From positions 5,113 to 37,525 of the forward strand of contig DIEM01000044.1 in NCBI GenBank assembly GCA_002418625.1: a DNA stretch of 32,413 nt. The letters run 5' to 3'. The notes under the pieces were generated by a model. The model did not search any database, was not told the origin of the DNA, and saw nothing but the letters and a program-made list of their open reading frames with translations. Positions 1 to 8,679 of the stretch are shown here, piece after piece. Both the position numbers and the translations under genes were made by a program. Each line of letters starts with the position of its first letter. Position 1 is the first letter of the stretch. Source of the stretch: Firmicutes bacterium UBA5774 (GTDB lineage: Bacteria; Bacillota; Clostridia; Peptostreptococcales; Anaerovoracaceae).

Positions 1-2
1 CA

Positions 3-59
3 GGTCCCAAAAGCGGCGTGACCGCATGTATGGACGCTGTCCCGATATCAGTTCTGTGA
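3..59 (+). CDS. 3' end of an unidentified upstream gene (partial)
   Basis: One frame is open from the window edge to a TGA at 57-59. Twelve bases after that stop is a good intrinsic terminator, which is the arrangement expected for the end of a real gene. The visible peptide is 18 residues ending in AVPISVL, too short for me to assign a family. Another frame stays open through the terminator, which makes it less likely to be coding. Confidence 0.4.
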   Translation, partial: GPKSGVTACMDAVPISVL

Positions 60-70
60 TTGATGATGAG

Positions 71-105
71 ACTGTGCCGAAGGCTGATGCCCGGCACAGT
101 TTTTT
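71..105 (+). terminator. Intrinsic terminator of the upstream gene
   Basis: ACTGTGCCG (71-79) pairs perfectly with CGGCACAGT (92-100) around a 12-base loop, and a run of T follows (100-105). It closes the partial gene at the window edge and separates it from the oxidoreductase gene at 215. Confidence 0.85.
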
Positions 106-214
106 ATTGCGGATACCAGGCGGCCTCAAAATAACTGGAATTTGGGATGTTGCCGTGCTAAACTGAAGAAAGGGTAGAAAAACCCAAATTTATATCGCGT
201 TTGGAGGCGAGATT

Positions 215-1483
215 TTGAAAATTTTATTGGTTGGAACAGGCGGAGTGGGCGAAGCTGCGGCAAGAATTGCAGCGCAGCGTGATCCCGGCGGCGAGTGGCT
301 GGAGCAGATGGTGCTTTCGGATTACAGTCTGGAAAGAGCGTCAGAAGTATCGGCCAAGATCGGCGACCCGAGATTTCCGGCAGAGAAGGTCGATGCGCGA
401 AATACAGATGATCTGATATCGCTTATTGAAAAATACAGGCCGGATCTGCTTTTCAATGCCTGTGACCCGAGCTTCAACGAAAACCTATTCGATGCAGCTT
501 ATAAGTGCGGGATCAACTACATGGATATGGCTTTGACATTGTCAGTTCCTCATCCGACGGATCCCTACCACAAAACCAATATCAAAATGGGAGACTATCA
601 GTTTGCGAAGCATGGCGATTGGGAGAAAAAGGGACTTCTCGCGCTTGTCGGGACCGGTATGGATCCGGGCGGCGCCAATGTCTTCGCAAGATTTGCCGCG
701 AATCATTTCTTTGATGAGATCGATGAAATCAGCATCAAGGATGGCGGCAATCTGCATGCCGAAGGCTATGACATCACATTCGGATTTTCCATTTGGACGA
801 CCATTGATGAATGCCTGAATCCGCCGTTTATATGGGAAAAGGAGAAAGGGATCTATACGGTAGAGCCGTTTTCGGATCCGGAGCTGTTCACCTTCCCGGA
901 TGGCATCGGAGAGCAGGAGCTTGTCAATGTCGAGCATGAGGAGCTCGTGATGATCCCGAGATTCATGGGAGATCTTTGCAGGAAGGTGACCTTTAAGTAT
1001 GGCCTTGGCGCGGAATTCATAACGATGCTTAAAAATTTACGGGCATTGCGGCTTGACGACAAGCATGGCAAGGTTCGGGGAACGAATCTGTCGCCGCGTG
1101 ACGTGGTCGGCATGGTTGCCCCAAATCCGGTTGAGGTCGCCGGAAAAATGAAGGGAAAAGTCTGTGTCGGCACACAGGTGACCGGCAAAAAAGCCGGTAT
1201 GGACAGAAAGGTGTTTATTTACCAGACGACCGATACGGAGGAGTCCATGAGAAGGATCGGCTGCGGAGCGGTCGTAGCCCAGACGGCATACAATCCGGTG
1301 CTGGCCATGGAGCTTCTCGCGACGGGGCAGTGGTCGGGCAAAGGCGTGCAGGGTCCGGAATGCTTTGACCCGGATCCATATATCCGGCTTGCCGACAGTT
1401 ATGATTTTTATATCGGCATGATGGAAATGGAATCGGAATACAAGAAGGCTTCCGACAAGAAAGCGGTTTTGGCCGTTATTTAA
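215..1483 (+). CDS. Saccharopine dehydrogenase-family NAD(P)-dependent oxidoreductase
   Basis: The protein has 422 residues. It opens with a Rossmann dinucleotide-binding motif (GTGGVG, about residues 8-13), followed by the acidic-then-DARN pattern of the saccharopine dehydrogenase/homospermidine synthase superfamily. The C-terminal half resembles the saccharopine dehydrogenase catalytic domain. Family members include lysine-pathway saccharopine reductases and carboxynorspermidine dehydrogenase, which makes a polyamine precursor by reductive condensation. I cannot tell which reaction applies here, and no partner such as a carboxynorspermidine decarboxylase is visible. The start is TTG at 215, chosen because GGAGG lies at 203-207, seven bases upstream, and the Rossmann motif begins at once. 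addB begins 56 bases downstream on the same strand, so the two may be co-transcribed although functionally unrelated. Family is confident; substrate is open. Confidence 0.85.
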   Translation: MKILLVGTGGVGEAAARIAAQRDPGGEWLEQMVLSDYSLERASEVSAKIGDPRFPAEKVDARNTDDLISLIEKYRPDLLFNACDPSFNENLFDAAYKCGINYMDMALTLSVPHPTDPYHKTNIKMGDYQFAKHGDWEKKGLLALVGTGMDPGGANVFARFAANHFFDEIDEISIKDGGNLHAEGYDITFGFSIWTTIDECLNPPFIWEKEKGIYTVEPFSDPELFTFPDGIGEQELVNVEHEELVMIPRFMGDLCRKVTFKYGLGAEFITMLKNLRALRLDDKHGKVRGTNLSPRDVVGMVAPNPVEVAGKMKGKVCVGTQVTGKKAGMDRKVFIYQTTDTEESMRRIGCGAVVAQTAYNPVLAMELLATGQWSGKGVQGPECFDPDPYIRLADSYDFYIGMMEMESEYKKASDKKAVLAVI

Positions 1484-1539
1484 ATGAAATCGCGGCTTGA
1501 ACCGCGCGGAAAAATGATTCGGATGAGCAGGAGGAACCG

Positions 1540-4500
1540 ATGTTCAGGGTTTGCTGGGGCAGAGCGGATATCGACAAAGACAGATTCCTTTTCGACAGGA
1601 TCGGCGAAAGCCTTGCAGCCTTGGGGCGACAGGCCGGAAAGCGGGTCCTCCTGGTCGTGCCGGATCAATATACATTGCAGGCGGAGCGCAACGCATTCGC
1701 CTATATGAAGACAGACGGCCTGATGGAGCTTGAAGTGCTCAGCCAGGCCAGGCTTGGAGAGAAAGTGCTGGCGGAGACAGGCACAAGCGCCGAAACGCCG
1801 GTGGACAAATATGGCAGGCATATGCTTCTGGCCAGGATCGTCGCCGAGGAGGAAAGGGAGTTTGGTGCTTTTGGCGGAATGGGAAAGAACCACGCGTTCA
1901 TTTCCATGGTCAACGACCTGATTTCCGAATTCAAGCAATATAATGCGAAGCCGGACGATATCCGGCGGATACTGGAATCGCTGGACCAAAACACGATCCT
2001 TTGCAGAAAATTGAATGACATTCACAGGATTTATTCGAAATATGAGAGTCTTATTCGGGGGAAATATATAGATACTGAGGATCATCTTGATCTCATCAAT
2101 GCAAATGCCGGCCGTTCGAATCTGATAGCAGGTGCGGATATCTGGATCGACGGCTTTGATCATTTCACGCCAAAAACGCTGGCGCTGATCGAGCAGCTCG
2201 TACGCTCGTCATGCCAGGTCAATATCATCATGACGTACGACCGGACTGAAGCGGACGCAGATCTGTTCGCCCTGCCGGGCAGGATGCTGGACAGATTCAG
2301 GGAGCTTGCCGCCAGAAACGGCGAAAGACTCATTGAAGAGAGCATCGGACCGGAGTATGCTTTCGCGGCGGGCTCCGGTACATTGGAAAGAGATCCGGCC
2401 ATAAGGCATATAGAGCGGGAGCTTTATGCATACCCCTACAGAAGGTTTCGGGACGGAGACAGCGGCCGGGCGATCGATTTTTGCAGGTGTGGAAGCTACT
2501 ATGCTGAAGCTGAAACCGCAGCGGCCCGTATTGATGTCCTCGTTCGCGAAAATGGAATGAGGTTCAGGGACATTCTTGTGATCTGCAACGACATAGACGG
2601 CCGGGGCTCCATAGTCCGACGTGTTTTCGAGGAGTATGGAATTCCATGCTTCATAGACCGCAAACGCAGCATCGTCCATAATCCATGTGTCGAGTACATC
2701 CTGGCATTTCTCGACATCATTGGAAGGGGATGGCGCTTTGAGGACGTTTTCAGACTGATCAAGACAGGTCTTGCGCCTGTATTGCCTGAAGACGGAGAAG
2801 ATATTGAAAATTACGCTTATAAATACAGGATCAGGGGCAGCAGATGGAAATCGGCGTTCCGGTTTGGGGCAGTCGAGCTTGGAGAAGACGGCCTTGCGGC
2901 GCTCAACGTTTCGCGGGAGGCTATAGCCGGCTTGATTTCAGATTTTGAGGCGGAATTTCGAACGCAGAAGACAGCGGGAGGCAAAACCGAAGCGCTGTAT
3001 GACTTTTTGCGCGATACAGCTCAAATACCGGCCCGCGCGGAATCTCTGACAGAATTCCTGCGTCATATCGGCCGGCATGAATACGCAGAGGAGACTGCAC
3101 AGATATGGAGCGTCATTGTCGGTATTCTGGATCAGGTCAAGGCGCTCGCCGGAGATGAACCAATGTCGGGTGAAGAATACGGCGCAATGCTCAGGACAGG
3201 GCTTGAAGCAGTCGAAATAGGCCTGCTGCCGCCGACCATGGATCAGGTCCTGGTCGGAACCATGCAAAGAACAAGGCCCGGTGCGGTGAAGGCATTGTTC
3301 GTGATAGGCGCCAACGATGGCGTCCTGCCGGCTGCCACAGCTGCTGAAGGGATCCTGAATGAAGATGAAAAAGCATTGCTTTTGGGAAAAAGCATTGAAA
3401 TATGCAAGCACGACGACTTGAGGGCGCAGGAGGAGAAGCTTGCGATCTACCGAATGCTTTCAAAGCCTGCAAAGAAGCTTTGGATCGGCTATTCGGCCGC
3501 AGACCCTGAAGGGAAGGAATTGAAGCCGTCATTGATACTCGGAAAGCTTAGGAAAATTTTTCCGGATATTATCGAAAGCAAAGATATAATAAGCCTTCGG
3601 GATCCGCTCCTGATGATCGGAAGCCGGAACGGCACGCTGCGGCATCTGTCGGAGGAACTGCGGGAGGGCTTCGAAGCCGGCGAGGTAGCTTCCGAATGGA
3701 AGGCGGCATACCGCTGGTTTTTCGAACAGTCCGGACTGGACGGCAGGTCGGACGCCCGGCCGATAGCGGAACGGCTGCGTGTCATTAAAGCAGGCATGAC
3801 TTTTGACAATAAAGTCGAAAAATTGGGTGCGGAGCTCGTCAGGGATTTGTATGGGAGAGGCGAGGACAGGCAGATCTCCGTAAGCCCCTCGAGGATCGAA
3901 CGCTTTTCCAAATGCCCTTTCGCATATTTCATCAATTACGGGCTCAGGGCGGACGAGCGGAGGATCTTTGAGATCGCGGGCAGGGAGATAGGGGACATCT
4001 GTCACGAATGCCTTATGAAGCTTGGAAATGAGCTGACAGTCGAAGGAATAGGCACCACTGATCCGGATTCTCCATGGATGACTGTGTCCGAAAGCGGCTG
4101 CGAAGCGATGGTCGGCAGGATTCTGGGCGAATCGGCCGCCGATTACCGGGAAGGTGTTTTTGATGTGGGCGAAGCTGAAAAGTACAGACAGGAACGCGTC
4201 AGGAAGATATGCGTGAAGACGGCCTGGATCCTGATCGGCCATGTACGCAAGGGCAATATCCGCAAGATGTTGTTCGAGGCCGAATTCGGCCGCGGCGCAC
4301 TTTCCGGATTGCCGCCGGTGCAGATCCGTACAGCGGAAGGCGATGTCCTGATCGAAGGAAAGATCGACCGCATAGATATTCTTGGCGGAGAACAGCCGCA
4401 TTTGAAGATCATCGACTATAAATCAGGCAGCGAGCGCTTCAACGCCGGGGAAGCGAGGGCCGGCTGGCGCCTTCAGCTTATGCTGTACCTGAAGGCGGCG

Positions 4501-4980
4501 ACTGATGGATTGTCTGCAAAACCGGCCGGTGTATTCTATTTTTTCATTGACGATCCGATGGTGGATGCCGCCTTGCCGGCAAGCGCGCCGGAGGACAAGA
4601 TAAAAGCCGCGGTGGCCGGACTGGCGGGGCAGATCCGCAAGAAATTCCGGATGGACGGCATACTGGTCGACGAGCCCGGGGTCGTTGCCGATATCGACAG
4701 GGACTTTTCGGGTTATTCTGATATCGTTCCGATACGAAGAAAAGATGACGGCAGTCTGGCGGGTTCCGATAACCGGCTGATCAGCCCGGAAGAATTCACG
4801 GCATTTCAGCAGGAAGTGGAGCAGACGGTTTCGACGTTGTGCAGCCGCCTCATGCAGGGAATCATCGATATTGCGCCTAAAAAACTGAAAAACGGCACAT
4901 CCGCATGCACATACTGCCAGTACAGGTCGATCTGCAATTTTGACCTGGCGTTTGAAGGCTGCCGATATGAGACGATATGA
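1540..4980 (+). CDS. addB: AddB, helicase/nuclease subunit B of the AddAB (RexAB) recombination complex
   Basis: At 1146 residues the length is normal for AddB. AddAB resects double-strand DNA ends and loads RecA at Chi-like sites. The C-terminal RecB-type nuclease is intact in its key residues: GKIDRID with D943, and IIDYKSG with D959 and K961. The iron-sulfur cysteines are also present: C792 in SKCPFAYF, and C1123, C1126 and C1132 in the CTYCQYRSIC motif. The N-terminus is odd. The usual P-loop GRxGxGKT reads GRADIDKD, so both P-loop glycines and the Thr are replaced by Asp or other residues and only the Lys remains. No addA follows; the next genes are rnf on the other strand. The start ATG has AGGAGG at 1529-1534. 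The upstream gap contains a small CGCGG/CCGCG hairpin (1491-1506) without a T run. Identity is confident from the whole-length match to AddB as I know it. Confidence 0.93.
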   Translation: MFRVCWGRADIDKDRFLFDRIGESLAALGRQAGKRVLLVVPDQYTLQAERNAFAYMKTDGLMELEVLSQARLGEKVLAETGTSAETPVDKYGRHMLLARIVAEEEREFGAFGGMGKNHAFISMVNDLISEFKQYNAKPDDIRRILESLDQNTILCRKLNDIHRIYSKYESLIRGKYIDTEDHLDLINANAGRSNLIAGADIWIDGFDHFTPKTLALIEQLVRSSCQVNIIMTYDRTEADADLFALPGRMLDRFRELAARNGERLIEESIGPEYAFAAGSGTLERDPAIRHIERELYAYPYRRFRDGDSGRAIDFCRCGSYYAEAETAAARIDVLVRENGMRFRDILVICNDIDGRGSIVRRVFEEYGIPCFIDRKRSIVHNPCVEYILAFLDIIGRGWRFEDVFRLIKTGLAPVLPEDGEDIENYAYKYRIRGSRWKSAFRFGAVELGEDGLAALNVSREAIAGLISDFEAEFRTQKTAGGKTEALYDFLRDTAQIPARAESLTEFLRHIGRHEYAEETAQIWSVIVGILDQVKALAGDEPMSGEEYGAMLRTGLEAVEIGLLPPTMDQVLVGTMQRTRPGAVKALFVIGANDGVLPAATAAEGILNEDEKALLLGKSIEICKHDDLRAQEEKLAIYRMLSKPAKKLWIGYSAADPEGKELKPSLILGKLRKIFPDIIESKDIISLRDPLLMIGSRNGTLRHLSEELREGFEAGEVASEWKAAYRWFFEQSGLDGRSDARPIAERLRVIKAGMTFDNKVEKLGAELVRDLYGRGEDRQISVSPSRIERFSKCPFAYFINYGLRADERRIFEIAGREIGDICHECLMKLGNELTVEGIGTTDPDSPWMTVSESGCEAMVGRILGESAADYREGVFDVGEAEKYRQERVRKICVKTAWILIGHVRKGNIRKMLFEAEFGRGALSGLPPVQIRTAEGDVLIEGKIDRIDILGGEQPHLKIIDYKSGSERFNAGEARAGWRLQLMLYLKAATDGLSAKPAGVFYFFIDDPMVDAALPASAPEDKIKAAVAGLAGQIRKKFRMDGILVDEPGVVADIDRDFSGYSDIVPIRRKDDGSLAGSDNRLISPEEFTAFQQEVEQTVSTLCSRLMQGIIDIAPKKLKNGTSACTYCQYRSICNFDLAFEGCRYETI

Positions 4981-5016
4981 TGAAGCTTTGGAAAGCCTTC
5001 GGCTGAAAGGACGATA

Positions 5017-5066
5017 ATAATAGAGCGGCGGAAACGGGATTGTGCCCGGATCCGCCGCTCTATTAT
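5017..5066. terminator. Large hairpin between convergent addB and rnfB (probable bidirectional terminator)
   Basis: A perfect 16-bp stem pairs 5017-5032 with 5051-5066. A further CGGG/CCCG pairing closes most of the 18-base loop. The arms are flanked by AT-rich sequence but there is no long T run on either strand. Its position, 36 bases past the addB stop and 34 past the rnfB stop, fits a shared terminator or 3'-end stabiliser. Confidence 0.75.
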
Positions 5067-5100
5067 CCTAACGCGGTATCATGTGATTTCCAGATTGGAT

Positions 5101-5922
5101 TTATACTGGATTTGAGACGGTCAGCTGTTCGCTCGTCTTGATGACGCCGACAGGGCACGCAGCGATGCATGCGCCGCAATTGGTGCATTTTTCGGGATCG
5201 ATGGTCGCAATATTGTTTTCGACTTTGATAGCGTCGAATTCGCAGACCTTTTCACATTTTTTGCAGGCGATGCATCCGGCCTTGCAGGCCTTTCTGGTGA
5301 CGGCTGCCGGATCCGGGGAGCTGCAGCCGACAAAGACCGTGCTGCTCGAAGGAATGATCGCAATAAGATCGTTCGGACAGCGGCTCACACAGAGCCCGCA
5401 TCCGACACAGCTGCATTTATCAACCACGGCAACGCCGTTGACGATGCTGATCGCATCGTAATTGCAAGCCTTGACACAATCTCCGTAGCCGAGGCACGCC
5501 TTGAAGCAGGCGCCGCGGCCGCGGTAGAAAAGCTTGTTGGCCGAGCAGGATTGGAGCCCCCTGAAATCCATGACGTAATCTGTCTTGTCAAGGGTACCCG
5601 AGCATTTTACGATAGCGTATTTTCCAGCTACCGATTCAAATTCGATGCCAAGAATCGTGCTGATCTTTCGAGCCACATCCGCGCCGCCGGGCGTGCAGAG
5701 GTTTGGCTTGATCGAACTGTTTTCGGCAAGCTGTCTCGCATATTCTTCACATCCGGCAAATCCGCATGCGCCGCAGTTGACGCCCGGAAGGACGCTGTAA
5801 ATCTGGGCGACAGATTCATTGACGGTTACAGCCATGAATTTGGCTGCCAGTGTCAGAACGACAGCCGCAATGATTCCTGTTACAGTTACAATAGCAATTG
5901 GGACCATATAATCCTGTAGCAT
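5101..5922 (-). CDS. rnfB: RnfB, ferredoxin-like iron-sulfur subunit of the Rnf complex
   Basis: RnfB is the probable entry point for electrons from reduced ferredoxin in the Rnf ferredoxin:NAD+ oxidoreductase. The protein (273 residues from the chosen start) has one N-terminal membrane helix. A CGACGFAGC motif with a later Cys follows, as in RnfB iron-sulfur domains, and then several cysteine clusters, including CVGCGLCVSRC, CIACKKCEKVC and CTNCGACIAAC. This many clusters is usual for clostridial RnfB. I prefer ATG at 5922 over GTG at 5934. The GGGGGTG ribosome site overlaps the GTG and sits at a workable distance from the ATG. It is the last gene of rnfCDGEAB; its ribosome site overlaps the rnfA stop, implying coupled translation. 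Confidence 0.93.
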   Translation of the reverse strand: MLQDYMVPIAIVTVTGIIAAVVLTLAAKFMAVTVNESVAQIYSVLPGVNCGACGFAGCEEYARQLAENSSIKPNLCTPGGADVARKISTILGIEFESVAGKYAIVKCSGTLDKTDYVMDFRGLQSCSANKLFYRGRGACFKACLGYGDCVKACNYDAISIVNGVAVVDKCSCVGCGLCVSRCPNDLIAIIPSSSTVFVGCSSPDPAAVTRKACKAGCIACKKCEKVCEFDAIKVENNIATIDPEKCTNCGACIAACPVGVIKTSEQLTVSNPV

Positions 5923-5937
5923 ATTATGTGGCACCCC

Positions 5938-6528
5938 CTATCGGAACAGGCCGTCGACAATGCCGGCGAAGCCCATGAAAGAAACTGATACGATGGAAGC
6001 CGCGATCAGTACGGATGGAACGCCTTTGAAGGCGTGCGGGATATTGCTGTGCTCCATTGTCTGTCGAACGCCGGAGAAGAGAACCATGGCCAGCATGAAG
6101 CCGATCCCGGCGCCGAGGGCATTTACAATGGACTGCAGATAGGTGTATCCGCTGTCGATATTGAGCAGCGTGACTCCGAGCACGGCACAGTTCGTCGTGA
6201 TCAGCGGCAGATAAACGCCGAGGGCCTTATAAAGGACAGGCACATATTTTTTCAGCGTAATTTCCACAAGCTGGACCAGCGCGGCTATGACCAGGATGAA
6301 CACGATCGTCTGAAGATATCCAATATCGTTGGGTACGAGAAGGTAGGTGAATATCGGGTAGGTCACCAGCGTCGCGATCGTCATGACAAATATGACTGCA
6401 AAGCTCATTCCAACGGCGGAATCCAGTTTTTTGGAGACACCCAGGAACGGGCAGATCCCGAGGAATTTCGAAAGAACGAAATTATCGACTAATATGACAC
6501 TGACCAGAATGATCATCATTTCTTTCAT
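5938..6528 (-). CDS. rnfA: RnfA, integral membrane subunit of the Rnf complex
   Basis: The protein has 196 residues and is strongly hydrophobic, with about six membrane helices. The N-terminal stretch containing NFVLSKFLGICPFLG is characteristic of RnfA and NqrE. Its Cys, with the equivalent in RnfE, is thought to hold an iron-sulfur centre at the membrane core. The ATG at 6528 is chosen over the longer frame beginning at 6561 because AAGGAGG lies just upstream and the family starts here. The start overlaps the rnfE stop by one base (TAATG), so translation is probably coupled. RnfA and RnfE are homologous and pack in opposite orientation. Confidence 0.95.
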   Translation of the reverse strand: MKEMMIILVSVILVDNFVLSKFLGICPFLGVSKKLDSAVGMSFAVIFVMTIATLVTYPIFTYLLVPNDIGYLQTIVFILVIAALVQLVEITLKKYVPVLYKALGVYLPLITTNCAVLGVTLLNIDSGYTYLQSIVNALGAGIGFMLAMVLFSGVRQTMEHSNIPHAFKGVPSVLIAASIVSVSFMGFAGIVDGLFR

Positions 6529-7199
6529 TATTCCTGACCTCCTTTTGATGCCTGATTGCATGTATTGCTTGAGGGACAGCCGGCACAGCCCATCTCGCGC
6601 TTTTTGAGCACTCTTCCTCTGCTGATTCTGTTGACCAGCGCGATCAAACAGCCGTAGACGAAGAATCCGCCCGGCGCCAGCATGAAGATCGCCATGGGCT
6701 CGATAATGCCTGTCGTGATGGCGATGCCCATCCAGGTCCCGCCGCCAAGAAATTCGCGGATCGACCCGATGATGAACAGGGCCATTGTAAATCCAAGCCC
6801 CATGCCGATTGCATCCAGCGCGGAATTGATTACGCCGTTTTTGCTGGCGAATATTTCAGCTCGGCCCAGAATGATGCAGTTGACAACGATCAGCGGCAAG
6901 AATATCCCGAGCGCCTGGTCGAGATCAGGGGCATAGGCTTTCACCAGAAGTCCGACGATCGTTACAAAGCCGGCAATGAGAACGACGAATGCGGGGATCC
7001 GCACCTTGTCGGGGATAAAGTCTTTTAAAAGCGAGATGGCGATGTTGGAGCAAAGAAGGACCAGCATCGTTGAAACGCCCATCCCCAGGCCGTTCACGGC
7101 CATAGTCGTCACCGCGAGCGAGGGGCAAGCTCCGAGCAGGAGCACTAATACGGGGTTTTCTTTGATCAGGCCATTTGTTAATATTGCCAATCTGTTCAT
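6528..7199 (-). CDS. rnfE: RnfE, integral membrane subunit of the Rnf complex
   Basis: The protein has 223 residues with about six membrane helices. The segment ENPVLVLLLGACPSLAVT matches the conserved first helix and Cys of RnfE/NqrD, and NCIILGRAE is another family signature. A Cys-rich tail (residues about 205-215, GCAGCPSSNTC) extends past the last helix; short Cys-containing tails occur in some clostridial RnfE, and I would not assign a cluster from this alone. The ATG at 7199 overlaps the rnfG stop by one base. AGGAGGTG lies about ten bases upstream inside rnfG. Confidence 0.94.
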   Translation of the reverse strand: MNRLAILTNGLIKENPVLVLLLGACPSLAVTTMAVNGLGMGVSTMLVLLCSNIAISLLKDFIPDKVRIPAFVVLIAGFVTIVGLLVKAYAPDLDQALGIFLPLIVVNCIILGRAEIFASKNGVINSALDAIGMGLGFTMALFIIGSIREFLGGGTWMGIAITTGIIEPMAIFMLAPGGFFVYGCLIALVNRISRGRVLKKREMGCAGCPSSNTCNQASKGGQE

Positions 7200-7729
7200 T
7201 ATTCCAGTTCACCTCCTGCCTCGGGGAATTGCCGGACCGCTTTATCGACAGCCCTGTACATTGCCATTGAAGAAATGGTCGAGCCTGAAATGGCATCAAC
7301 ACCTTCAAGATCTGTTTTGCCAACATATTGGCCGAGATAGTCCTCGGCCATGACTCTTGTGCCGAGTCCCGGCGTTTCCTTGTGCTCGATCAGCTTGACG
7401 GCGGTAATGGCGCCGGTAGTGTCGAAGCCTGTCATGACGCGGATCTTGCCTCCAAACCCCTTGTCATTTGTCGTTATGACAAGGCCGGATTTGTTTTCCG
7501 CGAAATAAATTTCCTCTACGCCGTCCACGAGCGCATCAAGCTTCATTTCAGCGAAGCTACCTTCTCCAGACGGCAGGACTTCCGTTCTGGCAGCGTCTGC
7601 GCGCTGCTGGTTGACCTCCGCGATGACCGGCGCCGTCATGGTGTATGTGGCCGCCAGAGCCAGGGTCACGACCAGGCAGATGATGAACAAGGCGATGGAA
7701 GGAAAGACATATTCTTTAAAGTTTTTCAT
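7199..7729 (-). CDS. rnfG: RnfG, FMN-carrying subunit of the Rnf complex
   Basis: The protein has 176 residues, with one N-terminal membrane helix followed by an extracytoplasmic FMN-binding domain. The flavin attachment site reads DAISGSTISS. In the family the last Thr of S(T)GAT receives FMN through a phosphoester bond, here T151; the third position is Ser in place of the common Ala. KLIEHKETPGLG is a further RnfG signature. FMN must be attached by an ApbE-type transferase, which is not in this window. The start overlaps the rnfD stop as ATGA, with GGAGGTGG upstream. Confidence 0.93.
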   Translation of the reverse strand: MKNFKEYVFPSIALFIICLVVTLALAATYTMTAPVIAEVNQQRADAARTEVLPSGEGSFAEMKLDALVDGVEEIYFAENKSGLVITTNDKGFGGKIRVMTGFDTTGAITAVKLIEHKETPGLGTRVMAEDYLGQYVGKTDLEGVDAISGSTISSMAMYRAVDKAVRQFPEAGGELE

Positions 7730-8679
7730 TTTGCGCCACCTCCATACAATCTTCTATTGGAGAAATTATCGATGTGCGGCGTCACTATATTCATGAACAG
7801 GATAGCGAACGAGACTCCCTCGGGATACGAGCCGTACAGTCGGATCATCATGGTCAGGAAACCGCATCCGATGCCGAAGATGATCTGTCCGTGAACAGTC
7901 ATCGGCGATGTCGAATAGTCGGTGGCCATGAAGAATGCGCCGATCATTGCGCCGCCCGCGAGTATCTGGAATATTGGATCAACGCCGGCTATCAGGGACA
8001 TGATGACCATTGTTCCCAGGAAGCTTGCCGGGATGGCGAAAGTGATCACTTTTCTGTATACAAGATAGAGTCCGCCAATCAGGATCGCGATGGCGCAGGT
8101 TTCTCCTGCAGAGCCGCCTATCGTTCCAAGCAGCATGTCGATATTGCTCGGCAGGTTCACAAGATCGCCTTTGGAGAAAAGGTTCAGGGGCGTTGCTGCT
8201 GTGACGGCGTCGCTGGCGGTCAGTATGGGATCCGGTGTCGTCCAAATTGTCATTTGGGATGAAAAGGACACCAGCAGAACGACACGGGCAGTCACGGCAG
8301 GATTGACGAAATTCTGGCCGATGCCTCCGAAAAGCTGCTTGACGATGATAATCGCGACAAAGCAGCCGACCACAGCCATCCAGTATGGAAAGGCCGGCGG
8401 CAGGTTGAACGCCAGAATGACGCCCGTCACCGCGGCGGAAAGATCGCTGATCGTATTCGTTCTCTTTGTGACCATATTGAATAAGTGCTCGAACAGGACA
8501 CAGGCCGTGACACAGACGGCGGTCAGCAATACGACACGTATGCCGAAAACAAACGCGGAGGCGACGAAAGCCGGAGCCAGCGCAATGAGGACATCGCGCA
8601 TGATTTTAGATGTTGTTATATCGGATGAAAAATGCGGTGAAGACGATACGATCAGGCTGCCTTCTTCATATCTGTTCAT
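7726..8679 (-). CDS. rnfD: RnfD, FMN-carrying membrane subunit of the Rnf complex
   Basis: From ATG at 8679 the protein has 317 residues and about eight to ten membrane helices. DAVTAATPLN is the covalent FMN site, with T163 the expected acceptor. The early SSSPH motif and MATDYSTSPMT near the C-terminus are family signatures. A longer open frame extends to 8775, but it runs into rnfC and lacks family similarity. The ATG at 8679 has GGGGGTG upstream and overlaps the rnfC stop as ATGA. RnfD and its neighbours form the ion-translocating membrane core. Confidence 0.94.
   Translation of the reverse strand: MNRYEEGSLIVSSSPHFSSDITTSKIMRDVLIALAPAFVASAFVFGIRVVLLTAVCVTACVLFEHLFNMVTKRTNTISDLSAAVTGVILAFNLPPAFPYWMAVVGCFVAIIIVKQLFGGIGQNFVNPAVTARVVLLVSFSSQMTIWTTPDPILTASDAVTAATPLNLFSKGDLVNLPSNIDMLLGTIGGSAGETCAIAILIGGLYLVYRKVITFAIPASFLGTMVIMSLIAGVDPIFQILAGGAMIGAFFMATDYSTSPMTVHGQIIFGIGCGFLTMMIRLYGSYPEGVSFAILFMNIVTPHIDNFSNRRLYGGGAK

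Noticed and set aside
3529..4401. A 290-codon open frame on the minus strand opposite addB
   Set aside because: It lies wholly inside addB, which is a clear full-length match to its family. No recognisable motifs or ribosome site. Such long antisense frames are expected from codon bias.
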